Assembly: GCF_016865425.1 (NCBI RefSeq)
Contig: NZ_AP023355.1
Location: 5,516,198 to 5,580,197, forward strand
Source: Actinocatenispora thailandica
GTDB lineage: Bacteria > Actinomycetota > Actinomycetes > Mycobacteriales > Micromonosporaceae
DNA length: 64,000 nucleotides
Direction: 5' to 3'
The notes beneath the pieces were generated by a model. The model was not told the DNA's origin. It was given only the letters and a program-made list of their open reading frames with translations, and did no database searches. The position numbers and the translations under genes are program-made. Within the stretch, counting starts at the first letter, position 1. Each line of letters begins with the position of its first letter. This document shows, piece after piece, positions 52,001 through 61,062 of the stretch.

Positions 52001-53098
52001 TCAGCCCGGCTCGGCGACGGTGGCTCGGGTGACGGCACGGGTCAGGGCCGGGCGGCAGAGCAGGTCGGTGTTGTCGACGAACTGGTCGACGGCACCGACC
52101 GCCGGCAGCGCGGCCACCTCCGGGTCGGTGATCCGGGCGGCGAGCGCGGCGGCGAACCGTTCCGCGTGCAGCACCCGGAACGGGCGGCTGTGGTACGGCC
52201 GGGTCGCCGGATCGACCGGATCCGTGAGGCCGAGCCGGTTGTGTTGCGCCGCAACGGTTTCGTACGCCGCAGCGAGGTGCCGTTCCCGGGTGTGCCAGTC
52301 GGTCGCCGCCAGCGCCGCCCTCAGGTGCGGGCCGAGCGCACCGGCCCCCGGCACGCCGGCGAACGCGCTGCCCAACCACTTCCCGTACGGCGGGTAGCGC
52401 CGGTGCAGCAGCAGCCACAGCCGCATCAGGTCGCGGACCAGCCGGGCCGCGACCACCGCCGACCCCAGTTCGTCACCCACCTCGCCGCAGCGTCCGACGA
52501 ACGCCTCCTCCTGCGAGATCCGCTGCCACTGGCAGGCGAGCACGTGCAGCCACAGGTCGTGCGGGTACCAGTCGAGCCGCGCCCGCGCCGGCCCGAGCGC
52601 CCCGAGCCCGTCGTGGAACACCGCGCCCGCCGTCACCTCGGCGAGCCGCTGCGTCGGCACCGCCAGCCAGTCCGCCGTGGTCACCCCGTCGGCCGGGTCG
52701 AACCCGAGCTGCCCGACGAACCAGCTGTGCGGATCGGTGACCTCGACCCGATGCCGTACCGGACCGTCGGTGACCTGCATCGTCCCGATGCCGTTCGCCC
52801 CGGCGGCGACGAAGTGCGTCGCATAGCCGCGGAACGTCTTCGGCAGCAGCTCCGCGAACACCGCATCGAGCCGCGCCCCGTGCTCCGCGACATCCGGCGC
52901 GCTCAGGAACAGCTGTACCCGCGGCCCCCACTCGTGGTCCGCCGACCGCGCCGTGTCGAACCCCAACACCTCCGACCCGCTCCCGAGCCGCGCCGCACTG
53001 TGCTCCACTCCCGGTACCGCCGCGTCCAGAATCGGCCGCACCGCCTCCCGGTAGAACCCCCGGGACAGCTCCAACCCCGCCACGAACCCACCCGCCAT
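52001..53098 (-). CDS. DUF4037 protein (nucleotidyltransferase-like)
   Basis: 365 residues from the ATG at 53098. Landmarks: GFVAGLELSRGFYREAVRPI, RLGSGSEVLGFDTARSADHE with an acidic pair resembling a nucleotidyltransferase active site (GS...D.D-like), WGPRVQLFLSA and RDLMRLWLLLHRRYPPYGKW. The domain is known as DUF4037; biochemical role unproven. Long open frame upstream is non-coding in character. Confidence 0.85.
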   Translation of the reverse strand: MAGGFVAGLELSRGFYREAVRPILDAAVPGVEHSAARLGSGSEVLGFDTARSADHEWGPRVQLFLSAPDVAEHGARLDAVFAELLPKTFRGYATHFVAAGANGIGTMQVTDGPVRHRVEVTDPHSWFVGQLGFDPADGVTTADWLAVPTQRLAEVTAGAVFHDGLGALGPARARLDWYPHDLWLHVLACQWQRISQEEAFVGRCGEVGDELGSAVVAARLVRDLMRLWLLLHRRYPPYGKWLGSAFAGVPGAGALGPHLRAALAATDWHTRERHLAAAYETVAAQHNRLGLTDPVDPATRPYHSRPFRVLHAERFAAALAARITDPEVAALPAVGAVDQFVDNTDLLCRPALTRAVTRATVAEPG

Positions 53099-53382
53099 GC
53101 CCCGACCCTGCCAACGGCCTCCTGGCCGTGCGACCGGATTTCTCGGGACGGAACCGCTCCGACCACCCGGCACGGCCGCCCGGCCACGCTCGGATCGTTG
53201 CTCCGACCTGCTCGATCGATGGCCTCGGACCGCGCGCGGGAACGTCTCGTGGGCAACCGGACGCGTACCGGGCGGGCGGCGATACTGGTGGGCGTGGAGT
53301 ACGTGTCCCGGGTGCGGCAACCGCCGCTGGACGAGGGCTTGCCGACGACCTGTACTACCGGGGGGTACGGCGCCGTACGCCC

Positions 53383-53890
53383 GGGTTCGAGGTGTCAACG
53401 ACCACGTGCTGGCAGCATGTCAACGAGATCGTCGAGGGTAACCAGCGACCGGCCGTTCTACTCCGGCAAACACCGCAAGCACGGGATGAACCTGCAGGTG
53501 ATCTCAGCACCCGACGGGAGCATCGTGTGGGTGTCGCGTCCGCTGCCCGGCAGCGTGCATGACACCGCCGCGGCCCGGATCTGGAACATCCTTCCCGCAC
53601 TACACCAAGCGGGGCTGATCGCCCTGGGCGACATGGGCTACCACCGTACCGGCCCGGAAGTGACCAGGCCACCACAAGGGCCGCAACCACCCCGAACCGC
53701 AGAAGACCGCCAATTGCGCCCACACGACGACACGCGGCCCCGGCGAACGAGCCAACTCTCAACTCAAGACCCGGCGCATCCTGCGGAAACTCCGCTCCAG
53801 CCCCGACCGAGCCGGACGCCTGACCAAAGCATCCACGTCCTCCACCGACACGAACTCCCCGCACGAAGAAAAAGGCTCACGGTCTTAACG
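53383..53890 (+). pseudogene. Degraded IS5/DDE_4-type transposase fragment
   Basis: Fragments in two frames: STTTCWQHVNEIVEG (helix-turn-helix end) and, after a shift, RPFYSGKHRKHGMNLQVISA, PDGSIVWVSRPLPGSVHDTA and ALHQAGLIALGDMGYHRTG, which are the DDE_4 superfamily core (second Asp in GDMGY). The tail lapses into frameshifts. No terminal repeats found. It marks the left edge of the mobile-element-rich region. Confidence 0.8.
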
Positions 53891-53894
53891 GGAA

Positions 53895-54302
53895 TCATGC
53901 CTGACGGATCAACGGGACCTTAAGCTCCTGAGCCAAGAGGTCCAACTCGCCATCGGACCACTCCGTCCGCAGCCGTAAGATCGATCCATCTCTCGACTCA
54001 ACACGCCAGACTCGTCCACCCACAACGATCTGCGCCACCTGACTTCGATCCATCTGGCGCCGCCCCCATTGCATGTCATCAACGTAAACGCGCCCCCGAT
54101 CCAGCCGGATCCACATTCGCCCAACAAAGCGCACACCCGAACCTATGACCACCGAGAAGACGATAAGAGCAAGCAGGTATACAGGCCACGCAGACGGCGG
54201 GAATAAAATTCCAAGAACAAGAAGCACCGCCATGATCACCGCGTTGAGGTACATGGTCGGACTTCGCCAATAGCGTTTTCTCAGCTCTAGGACATATGTC
54301 AT
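53895..54302 (-). CDS. Two-TM protein with PH-like tail, beside SUKH immunity gene
   Basis: 135 residues. MTYVLELRKRYWRSPTMYLN, two TM helices (AVIMAVLLVLGILFPPSAWP, VYLLALIVFSVVIGSGVRFV), then a small beta domain (MWIRLDRGRVYVDDMQWGRR, VAQIVVGGRVWRVESRDGSI). Lower GC than the core genome. A diverged copy of its first third exists at 61389-61516 in the opposite orientation. It follows the SUKH-like gene by about 88 bases and may belong to the same immunity cassette. Confidence 0.72.
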   Translation of the reverse strand: MTYVLELRKRYWRSPTMYLNAVIMAVLLVLGILFPPSAWPVYLLALIVFSVVIGSGVRFVGRMWIRLDRGRVYVDDMQWGRRQMDRSQVAQIVVGGRVWRVESRDGSILRLRTEWSDGELDLLAQELKVPLIRQA

Positions 54303-54389
54303 TGATAGTCCTTACGGCAATGCGGTTCCGAACAGCCCTACTTCGTGCCCGTTCCATGACTCAGTTCGTTCGTCATAGTCACGCTCATT

Positions 54390-54875
54390 CTATTCGCAAT
54401 AATCTCCAATGGAGATATCCATCAATAGGTCGTTCCAAAAACCGGGATCTTCCGAAAGCGCGGATGCATCGATCCTCTGCAACTCGCTTTTGAATTCATC
54501 AGCTGCATGCACGAATCCATCTGGGCCGGACTTATCAGGAAGAAACGGGTAACGCCTCGTAAACGCCTCCAGCAGGGCGGCAAATGTGATCACCGAGCTG
54601 GCAATATATGCGATGTCGGCGTCTATCCGAGAGATAGCCACAACCCGTGCGGTAGTCGTATCAATTCCTAAAATCTCATCTCCGGCATTGCCGATCGAAA
54701 GAAAACTATTTGATCCGATATCAATTGACGAAACGTTTTGCCAATCGCAGTATTCAACCAAGAGGTCCTGCTCTGGCAAACCTTCGTTAGCCAAGAACAT
54801 CTGAGCATCACGGCTATTGAGCCGCGTTGTTGATTCCAGCGGAAATATCGCTCTGCGCACGACCCGACTCGCCAT
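54390..54875 (-). CDS. SUKH-4-like immunity protein
   Basis: 161 residues from the ATG at 54875, with GGAAGG eight bases upstream. The pattern LANEGLPEQDLLVEYCDW, SFLSIGNAGDEILGIDTTTA and VVAISRIDADIAYIASSVIT, then FAALLEAFTRRYPF, fits the SUKH-4 (SMI1/KNR4-related) immunity fold. It begins 24 bases after the stop of the deaminase-like toxin fragment, the position of a cognate antitoxin. Low GC (about 50 percent). Confidence 0.78.
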   Translation of the reverse strand: MASRVVRRAIFPLESTTRLNSRDAQMFLANEGLPEQDLLVEYCDWQNVSSIDIGSNSFLSIGNAGDEILGIDTTTARVVAISRIDADIAYIASSVITFAALLEAFTRRYPFLPDKSGPDGFVHAADEFKSELQRIDASALSEDPGFWNDLLMDISIGDYCE

Positions 54876-54899
54876 AGTCACGACCTTCCGAAAAGGGAG

Positions 54900-55168
54900 C
54901 TAACTGCCGCGGATTGCGCCGCTCGCGATGCCCCCCCCCCCGGCAGCGGAGGTAGTCCAGGCCCAACTCCACGTCACGTTTATGTGTGGATTTTGACCTA
55001 GTGCCTTCGCACACAACCGTGCACAGGGCTGGAGTTCTGAGTAGAGGTCCGTTATTGGCGCGGGATCTACCATCCGCAAAATCTTATTCTCCGCATGGTT
55101 GCCTCTACCTTTTGATGAGCGGGCAACGATCGTCTGGGCCTCTCCGTTCTCATCCAAATACCTGGCCG
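54900..55168 (-). pseudogene. Orphan deaminase-like toxin tip, cut by an IS3 element
   Basis: The open frame runs from the IS boundary (55168) to TAG at 54900. It reads PARYLDENGEAQTIVARSSK, then GRGNHAENKILRMVD and DLYSELQPCARLCAKALGQN, then INVTWSWAWTTSAAGGGGI. The HAE and PCxxxC motifs with the intervening helix are the zinc-site signature of the cytidine-deaminase-like fold used by many polymorphic toxins. No start codon or delivery domain remains; the 5' part is replaced by the IS. An 11-C run (54931-54941) lies near the 3' end. Paired with the SUKH-like immunity gene. Confidence 0.75.
54931..54941. repeat. 11-nt poly-C tract in the toxin tip
   Basis: Eleven consecutive C on the plus strand, encoding Gly-Gly-Gly-Gly near the toxin's C-terminus. 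Length change would alter the last 8-10 residues. Possible slippage site or a sequencing-sensitive spot. Confidence 0.8.
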
Positions 55169-55227
55169 GGGACTGCCCAGGGTTTGGTTGACACCTGATC
55201 TGTGAGGCTGCTGGCCTTGCTGGAAGG

Positions 55228-55521
55228 ATGTTTGCTGTGCCCAAGCCCTATCCCCGTGAGTTTCGGGACAATGTGGTCGCCGTCGCCCGTGCCGGCGGCG
55301 CGCCGTTGACGCAGATCGCGAAAGACTTCGGGATCTCCGAGTCGTGCTTGTCCAACTGGCTGCGTGCCGCGGACGTGGAAGACGGCCAACGTCCGGGAGT
55401 GACCCGCGAGGAGTCCGAACAGCTGCGTGAGGCGAAGAAGCGGATCCGGCTGTTGGAGCAGGAAAACGAGGTCCTGCGCCGGGCCGCTGCCTATCTGGCC
55501 CGGGACATCAACCCAAAATGA
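55228..55521 (+). CDS. IS3-family transposase OrfA
   Basis: 97 residues: helix-turn-helix KPYPREFRDNVVAVARAGGA / LTQIAKDFGISESCLSNWLR and a leucine-zipper-like C-terminus (AKKRIRLLEQENEVLRRAAA). Overlaps OrfB by four bases; a fused OrfAB product in IS3 elements usually needs -1 frameshifting, but here an independent ATG for OrfB is present. Confidence 0.95.
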   Translation: MFAVPKPYPREFRDNVVAVARAGGAPLTQIAKDFGISESCLSNWLRAADVEDGQRPGVTREESEQLREAKKRIRLLEQENEVLRRAAAYLARDINPK

Positions 55522-56408
55522 CCTACCCGCTCGTCCGTGACCTGGCCGCGGCCGACGCCCCTGTCCGGGTGCCGGTCGCGGTGACGTGTCGGGTGCTGGG
55601 CTTCTCCCGGCAGGCCTACTACCAGTGGCTGGCCGAGCCGGTGTCCCAGCGCGACGTGCAGGATGCGTATCTGACCAACGCCGCGATCGATGCCCATGCC
55701 GACGATCCGGAGTTCGGATACCGGCTGGTTGCCGACGAACTACGTGCCGCCGGCCACCACGCCTCCGACAACCGGGTCTGGCGGCTGTGCCGCGACCAGC
55801 GGATCTTCTCGACTCACTCCCGCAAGCGGGAGCTGGGCCGTAGGCCGGGGCCACCGGTGCATGACGATCTGCTCAAGCGTCCTGGAGGTGGCCGGAACTT
55901 CACCGCCTCGGCACCGAACAGGGTGTGGTTGACCGACATCACCGAACACCCCACCGCCGAAGGCAAGCTGTATCTGTGCGCGATCAAGGACCTGTGGTCC
56001 AACCGGATCGTCGGCTACTCCATCGACTCCCGGATGACCTCTGACCTGGCCGTCGCCGCGCTGCAGCACGCCGTCGCGGTGCGCGAACCAGGTGGCACGA
56101 TCGTACATTCCGACCGGGGCAGCCAATTCCGGTCCCGGAAATACGTCACCACACTGCACCAGGCCGGGCTGACCGGATCGATGGGACGGGTCGGTGCCTG
56201 CGGCGACAACGCCGCCATGGAATCGTTCTTCGCCCTGCTGCAAAAGAACGTCCTCAACCGCCGCCGCTGGACCACCCGCCACCAGCTGAAGCTCGCGATC
56301 GTCACCTGGATCGAAGCCACCTATCACCGGCGTCGCCGTCAAACCCGCCTCGGACGACTGACCCCGATCGAGTTTGAGACCATCTACACCACCACACACG
56401 CGGCCTGA
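55518..56408 (+). CDS. IS3-family transposase OrfB (DDE integrase)
   Basis: 296 residues with the full DDE triad: VWLTDITEHPTAEGKLYLCA, IVHSDRGSQFRSRKYVTTLH and GDNAAMESFFALLQKNVLNR, preceded by the N-terminal SRQAYYQWLAEPVSQRDV. Intact and presumably active. Confidence 0.96.
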   Translation: MTYPLVRDLAAADAPVRVPVAVTCRVLGFSRQAYYQWLAEPVSQRDVQDAYLTNAAIDAHADDPEFGYRLVADELRAAGHHASDNRVWRLCRDQRIFSTHSRKRELGRRPGPPVHDDLLKRPGGGRNFTASAPNRVWLTDITEHPTAEGKLYLCAIKDLWSNRIVGYSIDSRMTSDLAVAALQHAVAVREPGGTIVHSDRGSQFRSRKYVTTLHQAGLTGSMGRVGACGDNAAMESFFALLQKNVLNRRRWTTRHQLKLAIVTWIEATYHRRRRQTRLGRLTPIEFETIYTTTHAA

Positions 56409-56494
56409 CACCCGCCAACCCCGAGTGTCAAACAAACTCGGGGCAGTCCCAAGAAGTTTTATATCTCCCATCTTCCCTCCCTTCATAAACGCCC

Positions 56495-57389
56495 CTAAAG
56501 GTTGTCCCGTAATCGTTGGTCCGCTCGGTCGTTGATCTTGGTGTGGAACAGACGATCAGGGCCGATCAGCCGCAGTGGATCCCGGTGTTCACTGGGCTGT
56601 CGGAGCGGCAGTTCGGCAAGTTGGTGGCCATCGTGGCTGGTCGCGGCGGCGAGCAGACCGGCGCTGGCCGCCGGTGGGGCCTGTCGCTGGCCGACCGGGT
56701 GTTGTTGGTGGCCACCTACTACCGCACCAACCTGACCCTGCGCCAGATCGCCCCGCTGTTCGGAGTATCGAAGTCCGCTGCCGGACGCATCGTCGATCAC
56801 CTCGCTCCACACCTGGTCCTGGTGCCCCAGACCCGCCGGCACCGGCCCGAGGCGGTGTTGATCGTGGACGGCACGCTGGTGCCCATCCGCGACCGGGACA
56901 TGTCGGCCCGGTCGAAGAACTACCGGTACTCCACCAACCTGCAAGTGGCCATCGACGCCAACACCCGGATCACCGTCGCGGTGGGAGATCCGTTGCCCGG
57001 CAACCGCAACGACTGCACCGCCTACACCGACTCCGGCATCGATCAGCAGTGCGCCGGCGCGGCGGCGATCGCCGACGGCGGCTACCAGGGCAACCCGGAC
57101 GTGATCATGCCCTACCGCAACCCCCGCGAGGACCAACCGCCGTTGCCGCAGTGGAAACCAGACCTCAACACCGTCCACCGCCGTATCCGCGCCCGCGTCG
57201 AGCACTGCTTCGCCCACATGAAGTCCTGGAAGATCCTGCGTGACTGCCGCCGCAAACGACACGGTGTCTGGTACGCCGCCGCGGGTATCGCGTTGATGCG
57301 CAACCTGACCATGGTCGTATGACTGGTCCAGCTCGGCCGTGAAGCCCTTCCGCATCAACCCATCAAGATCATTACGGGACAACCTTTAG
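56495..57389 (+). mobile_element. Complete IS5-type insertion sequence (895 bp)
   Basis: Perfect 19-bp terminal inverted repeats: CTAAAGGTTGTCCCGTAAT at 56495-56513 and its complement at 57371-57389. The 22 bases before the left end (about ATAAACGCCC) also recur before the partial copy at 61063. The right end abuts the truncated Rhs-Hint toxin gene, which it cut. Confidence 0.9.
56516..57322 (+). CDS. IS5-family transposase (DDE_4 type)
   Basis: 268 residues counted from a TTG at 56516; a GTG at 56543 is equally plausible. Helix-turn-helix YRTNLTLRQIAPLFGVSKSA. DDE residues: Asp in EAVLIVDGTLVPIRDRDM, Asp in GNRNDCTAY or AAAIADGGYQGNPDVIMPYR, and Glu in RIRARVEHCFAHMKSWKIL. Complete, with matching terminal repeats. 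Confidence 0.93.
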   Translation: MVRSVVDLGVEQTIRADQPQWIPVFTGLSERQFGKLVAIVAGRGGEQTGAGRRWGLSLADRVLLVATYYRTNLTLRQIAPLFGVSKSAAGRIVDHLAPHLVLVPQTRRHRPEAVLIVDGTLVPIRDRDMSARSKNYRYSTNLQVAIDANTRITVAVGDPLPGNRNDCTAYTDSGIDQQCAGAAAIADGGYQGNPDVIMPYRNPREDQPPLPQWKPDLNTVHRRIRARVEHCFAHMKSWKILRDCRRKRHGVWYAAAGIALMRNLTMVV

Positions 57390-58335
57390 CGCGTGAGCGT
57401 GCTAATGCGTGTCGTGCCGTGCGTCGTTTGGAGTTCATCGCCGCTCTTCAGGTCAACAGCTTCAGTCCAGCGGTGGCTGCTGTGGTCCCAGAAGCGGTGA
57501 TGGGCGGTCGCGGTGATCTTCTGTTGGCCCTGGCCGTCCTGAAGCGTGATCTGGACGAAGTCGTGGTCAGTGGTGGTGCGGATGACACCATCGACGCGGT
57601 GCTTTTGCGTGCCGTGCTTGTCTGGTTTTTCGTTGGTGACATGATCGCCGATGTGAAGCTTGGCGATGGGTTTCGAGCTGCCGTCTGCGAGAAGGACCCT
57701 CGTGTCTCCGGGGAAGCTGTTGCACCCCTTCGGGCGACCACCCCCATGTGAGGACTCGGCCGACTTCGCCGACTTCCCTACACCCTCTGCGGCATCCTTT
57801 CCTGCACCTTTCGCCGCCTTCTTACCGCCGCTTTCGGCGGTGTCTTTGGCCAGGGATTTTCCAGCGTCCTTGACTGCGGGTTTGACGGCCTTTGAGCCGT
57901 CTTCGGCACCCTTGGTCAAAATCTTGGCGACCTTGACGCTGCCCTTGATCAGCGGCTTGCCCGCGAGCTTGAGGATCTTCCCGACCGGAATGATGCCGAT
58001 CACCGCGAAGCCCAGAGACTCCCCCGCCTCGGCCCAGCGCCCTTCGGTCGCATACCAAACAGCGTTGGCAGCGTCAGCGACGGATCCGGCGACGGGGATG
58101 TAGCCGAACCAGGACAGGATCTCGCTGCAGCAGGGGATCCGGATTCAGGAACCGGCCCAGCCCCGGGCAGTACTCGCGGGCTCCGAGATTGGTCAGACCG
58201 GTGGTGTCGTCTGCGACGCCGCCCAGGAACCCCTTGTCACCGGCCCAGCCGGTGCCGCTGTTGCCGGCGGTGCGGTCTTGCCCGAACGGGGTGTAGGTGC
58301 GTCGGGTCAGCTGTAGGACGTGCCATCGGCGCCGG
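57390..58335 (-). pseudogene. Rhs C-terminus plus truncated Hint domain, frameshifted and cut by IS5
   Basis: From right to left: an Rhs core end (RRTYTPFGQDRTAG, GDKGFLGGVADDTTGLTNLG, AREYCPGLGRFLNPDP) up to about 58125. After an apparent frame jump or deletion comes ILSWFGYIPVAGSVADAANA and AVIGIIPVGKILKLAGKPLI, then the Hint start CNSFPGDTRVLLADGSSKPI. The Hint domain runs through HRFWDHSSHRWTEAVDLKSG and stops at the IS5 end. No toxin tip remains. The 5' part of the Rhs gene is absent to the right. Confidence 0.82.
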
Positions 58336-58341
58336 GTCGGG

Positions 58342-58701
58342 CTAACGCCATTCCGCAACTTGCTCCAACTCGCCTGTTTCGAGGTTCGGCACACCCCAAT
58401 AGTCGCCGATCCTGGTCGAAAAAACGGCAGTCAGTACACCATCACTGACGAAAACAGCGTAGTATCCCAGCCTCCACGACCGCTCACTGGTGACTGCGGG
58501 AGGCACGAGGCGCAGGCGTTCCATTCCGCTTGGCGCGAATACGATCGCGTTATCTAGTCGCCCAGCACTCACGATGGGCTCAACAACGATAACGCTTGGA
58601 GGATTCGCCCAAACGACGACACTGCTCGGCGGCTCGGGAAAGCGCTTCTCTACTCTGACCCCCGGTATTTCCACGCCACATCGGGTTCTCCCTCGTCCCA
58701 T
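58342..58701 (-). CDS. Putative immunity protein next to the Hint-toxin
   Basis: Up to 119 residues (start ATG 58701; a GTG at 58674 is possible): PPSSVVVWANPPSVIVVEPI, ERLRLVPPAVTSERSWRLGY, YAVFVSDGVLTAVFSTRIGD, YWGVPNLETGELEQVAEWR. Intact frame, positioned 35 bases after the toxin at 58737, where the cognate immunity gene is expected. No family recognised; the C-terminal WGVPNLETGEL block looks conserved-domain-like. Confidence 0.6.
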   Translation of the reverse strand: MGRGRTRCGVEIPGVRVEKRFPEPPSSVVVWANPPSVIVVEPIVSAGRLDNAIVFAPSGMERLRLVPPAVTSERSWRLGYYAVFVSDGVLTAVFSTRIGDYWGVPNLETGELEQVAEWR

Positions 58702-58736
58702 TCAAGAGCTATCTCAGAGTCCAATTCTGACCACCT

Positions 58737-59648
58737 TCAGGGCGACAGCGCCACTGGGGAACCCACGGGGATGAGCCGGGCACGGTCCGCATTATTCAGG
58801 ATTTCCAATTGAGTACCTCCGCCGGGGAGAATCTGCCCGGTGCTGGGATCATACTGTGGACCCACCATACTTTCCTGGATTCTGATGGGATCCCCACCGG
58901 GGATCCGGTACCGCTGCACTACGGAAACATCCGGCTTCCAGTCGCTTCGGATCGCCAATTGACTCCTTGCATAAGCCTGGTTTGGGATGTCATCGAAGGT
59001 GCCGAACCCACCCGGCCGGCTCACCGGCTGTCCATGCGACAAGACCATGTTGAACTCTTCGCCAGGATCGGCATTCCTGGATAGAACTGGACCGGCATTC
59101 GGCGGTTCGCGGTCTGCCGCCGGCAGAGCGTCTCCGCAGTTGTGGACGAGAACTGGTGTGGCCCCGGCCTTCACATAGTAGGTGTGGAGGCGGTGGATGG
59201 TGAGGTCGTAGGTGGTCTGGGTGGCGGTGTAAAGGTGCAAGGCGACGACCTGGGCCCGGCCGGTGGGGGTTTGCAGGGTGTCGCCGGGGTGGAGGCTGGC
59301 GGCTTGGGTCCAGGTGTGGGTGGTGACATCCCAGAACGGATGATGGGTCGTGGTAGTCAGCGTCGCGGTCGCATGAGCGGCAGCGGGTACGACCGGGCCG
59401 GCGACACCGGCCGGCAGCCGGCGCGACCGGGAGGCCTTTGTGGTGGTGACGGTCAGGTCGACGAAGTCGTGGTCGGTGTGGGTGACGATCACCCGGTCGA
59501 CCCGATGCTTCTCGGTGCCATGCCCGCCGGGCTTGCTGTCGGCGACCTGATCACCGACCTGGAGCGTGTCGATCGGCTGCGACGACCCATCAGCCATCAC
59601 CACCGGCGTATCGCCAGTGAAACTGTGAATCGAACACGCACCAGCACC
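58737..59648 (-). CDS. Displaced polymorphic-toxin cassette: Hint domain plus unknown toxin tip
   Basis: The Hint domain begins at Cys in AGACSIHSFTGDTPVVMADG, continues through RVIVTHTDHDFVDLTVTTTK and THHPFWDVTTHTWTQAASLH, and ends at VLVHNCG (the Hint-terminal Asn-Cys). The tip of about 120 residues then reads ALPAADREPPNAGPVLSRNA, DPGEEFNMVLSHGQPVSRPG and ends at GSPVALSP; it contains DWKPDVSVVQRYRIPGGD and NNADRARLIPVG, which I do not recognise. The first ATG is inside the Hint domain (59603) and an upstream stop lies near 59670, so this is a silent orphan cassette unless recombined behind an intact Rhs gene. Confidence 0.75.
   Translation of the reverse strand, partial: GAGACSIHSFTGDTPVVMADGSSQPIDTLQVGDQVADSKPGGHGTEKHRVDRVIVTHTDHDFVDLTVTTTKASRSRRLPAGVAGPVVPAAAHATATLTTTTHHPFWDVTTHTWTQAASLHPGDTLQTPTGRAQVVALHLYTATQTTYDLTIHRLHTYYVKAGATPVLVHNCGDALPAADREPPNAGPVLSRNADPGEEFNMVLSHGQPVSRPGGFGTFDDIPNQAYARSQLAIRSDWKPDVSVVQRYRIPGGDPIRIQESMVGPQYDPSTGQILPGGGTQLEILNNADRARLIPVGSPVALSP
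59137..59648 (-). repeat. 512-bp Hint repeat, copy A
   Basis: By eye identical to 62723-63234 except one base near its left end. It covers the whole Hint domain, and similarity stops within a few bases of the HNC end on one side and just before the Hint Cys on the other. Copy A carries the unknown tip, copy B a deaminase-like tip. Confidence 0.93.
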
Positions 59649-59818
59649 GCTCGCTCAGTCGTCACGGAACCAGGAGTTCTCGTATCGGCGAGCATTGTTA
59701 CGCTGGGAATTTTTTAGTGGAATTGGTATTCCGGCCTACGGTTTTCCGCCAGGGACACCTAGCCCCGACTTTCACTCAATCAGTAGCGATCGCCTCCGGT
59801 AATCGCACGAACCATGCA
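59649..59818. other. Non-coding 170-bp gap
   Basis: Between cassette A and the gene ending at 59819. AT-rich stretches (GGGAATTTTTTAGTGGAATT near 59710). No gene, terminator or clear promoter identified. Confidence 0.45.
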
Positions 59819-60652
59819 TTAGGGTGACAATTTTAACAAGGCCTCTCGCACAATGCTTTCTGCCTGCCCATGGGCTTCTGGTTCAGGACCAATAGCCTCC
59901 AGAGTTGACCACTTCATATCAAACCGAAATACCGCCCGCATGACTCCGTACCTCTTCCCAACTGACGCGTGCGAGCCCTTGCGGGTATTCGGCAACGCAG
60001 TTTTCAAAGTTAACACAACCTGCTCACTCGCTACCATAACGCAACCACCCCAGGGGTGGAGATCCAGCGGAATCACACAGGAAAAACCGCCCTCCAAAGA
60101 GCCCGAAAGATATCGAGCAATAATGGCCCTATTTATTGCATCGAAATCTGATATGTATCGCCCGCCGCTCGCAGCCATCACCGCGCGGTAAAACATCATC
60201 ATCGATGATGCGTACCAACTTTCAACGATCGCACCGAGCGGGGCAATTGATAGGCACTTACCTTTCCCATGGCTGGTCCGTAATTGCCTTATTTGAGCGT
60301 AGAGTTGGTCAGCTCCGAGTTCGACAGAGCACCACTCTGCCCAGAGCCTCCGTCCTCCAGGGATAGACATCATACAATTCGAAATCACGCTCTTAACGGC
60401 GAGCTCAGGATATCGTTCCGAGAAACTTTTTGCGGGGTCGGGGTTCGTTTTAGTCGAAAACCAACTTCCCATCGCCCACCAATTGAATTGGCACCATGCA
60501 CCACTCAACTCTTCAAACATCAGAGGCTCGTCTTCGCCAGCAGCAGGAAGCCATAACGCTGCGAGTTCCCCATGACCGCTGAGCTTGAGTCCCGACCCGG
60601 TCAAGAACATGGTGACTTCCTGTTCATTGAGCACGTGAAGATCATTTACCAT
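59819..60652 (-). CDS. Unknown 277-residue protein in the toxin locus
   Basis: From the ATG at 60652 with GGAG upstream (CTATGGAGAGCGCAT). MVNDLHVLNEQEVTMFLTGS, LSGHGELAALWLPAAGEDEP, WCQFNWWAMGSWFSTKTNPD, VVLTLKTALPNTRKGSHASV. Aromatic-rich, no signal peptide. Low GC. Its position after the cassette breakpoint and its solitary frame suggest an orphan immunity or effector gene; I do not recognise the family. Upstream in-frame codons to 60883 overlap IS debris and are not believed. Confidence 0.62.
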   Translation of the reverse strand: MVNDLHVLNEQEVTMFLTGSGLKLSGHGELAALWLPAAGEDEPLMFEELSGAWCQFNWWAMGSWFSTKTNPDPAKSFSERYPELAVKSVISNCMMSIPGGRRLWAEWCSVELGADQLYAQIRQLRTSHGKGKCLSIAPLGAIVESWYASSMMMFYRAVMAASGGRYISDFDAINRAIIARYLSGSLEGGFSCVIPLDLHPWGGCVMVASEQVVLTLKTALPNTRKGSHASVGKRYGVMRAVFRFDMKWSTLEAIGPEPEAHGQAESIVREALLKLSP

Positions 60653-60785
60653 ATGCGCTCTCCATAGAAGTAATGCCCACCATTGGGGCCATGATAGTGC
60701 GGTCGCGCATAGGTGGTATGTCCCGGGGTTTTCGGAGGCGAGTTGTTGGATTCTTGTGCCGCTCGATGTTGAAGGAGAGGGTGGT

Positions 60786-61046
60786 ATGGGACGGCGTGGG
60801 TACCCGCCGGAGTTTCGGCGCAGGGTGCTGGACCCGGTGGAGGCGGGCCGGGCGGTGGCCGATGTGGCGCGGGATCTGGGCATCAGCGATCAGTCGATCT
60901 ACACCTGGCGGCGGCAGGACCGCATCGACCGTGGCCTGGAAGCGGGGCGGCGAAGCGACCGAAGACGGCGAGGCTCGCGATCAACGACAGGTTGCGTGAG
61001 TACGTCCAGGAGCGACTCGCCGGAAACATCTGCAGGCCGGACGGCT
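60786..61046 (+). pseudogene. Chimeric transposase debris (IS3 OrfA start fused to IS30 fragment)
   Basis: 60786-60950 encodes MGRRGYPPEFRRRVLDPVEA, ARDLGISDQSIYTWRRQDR, an IS3-type OrfA N-terminus. From about 60955, in another frame, comes RPKTARLAINDRLREYVQER, LAGNICRPDG, matching the catalytic domain entry of IS30 transposases. Each piece is truncated; no terminal repeats seen. Confidence 0.78.
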
Positions 61047-61062
61047 CCCTCCATAAACGCCC

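Larger units (their letters stand above)
55169..56450 (+). mobile_element. Complete IS3-type insertion sequence (1,282 bp)
   Basis: The left end GGGACTGCCCAGGGTTTGG (55169) and the reverse complement of the right end (GGGACTGCCCCGAGTTTGT, ending 56450) form imperfect terminal inverted repeats of about 26 bp. Inside are OrfA and OrfB with an ATGA overlap. No matching 3-4-bp target duplication is visible at the junctions, so flanking DNA was rearranged after insertion. It interrupts the orphan deaminase toxin. Confidence 0.88.

Noticed and set aside
55160-56460. Target-site duplication for the IS3-type element
   Set aside because: The bases flanking the two ends (ending ...GGCCG and starting AAGAAG) do not match, so no duplication is claimed.
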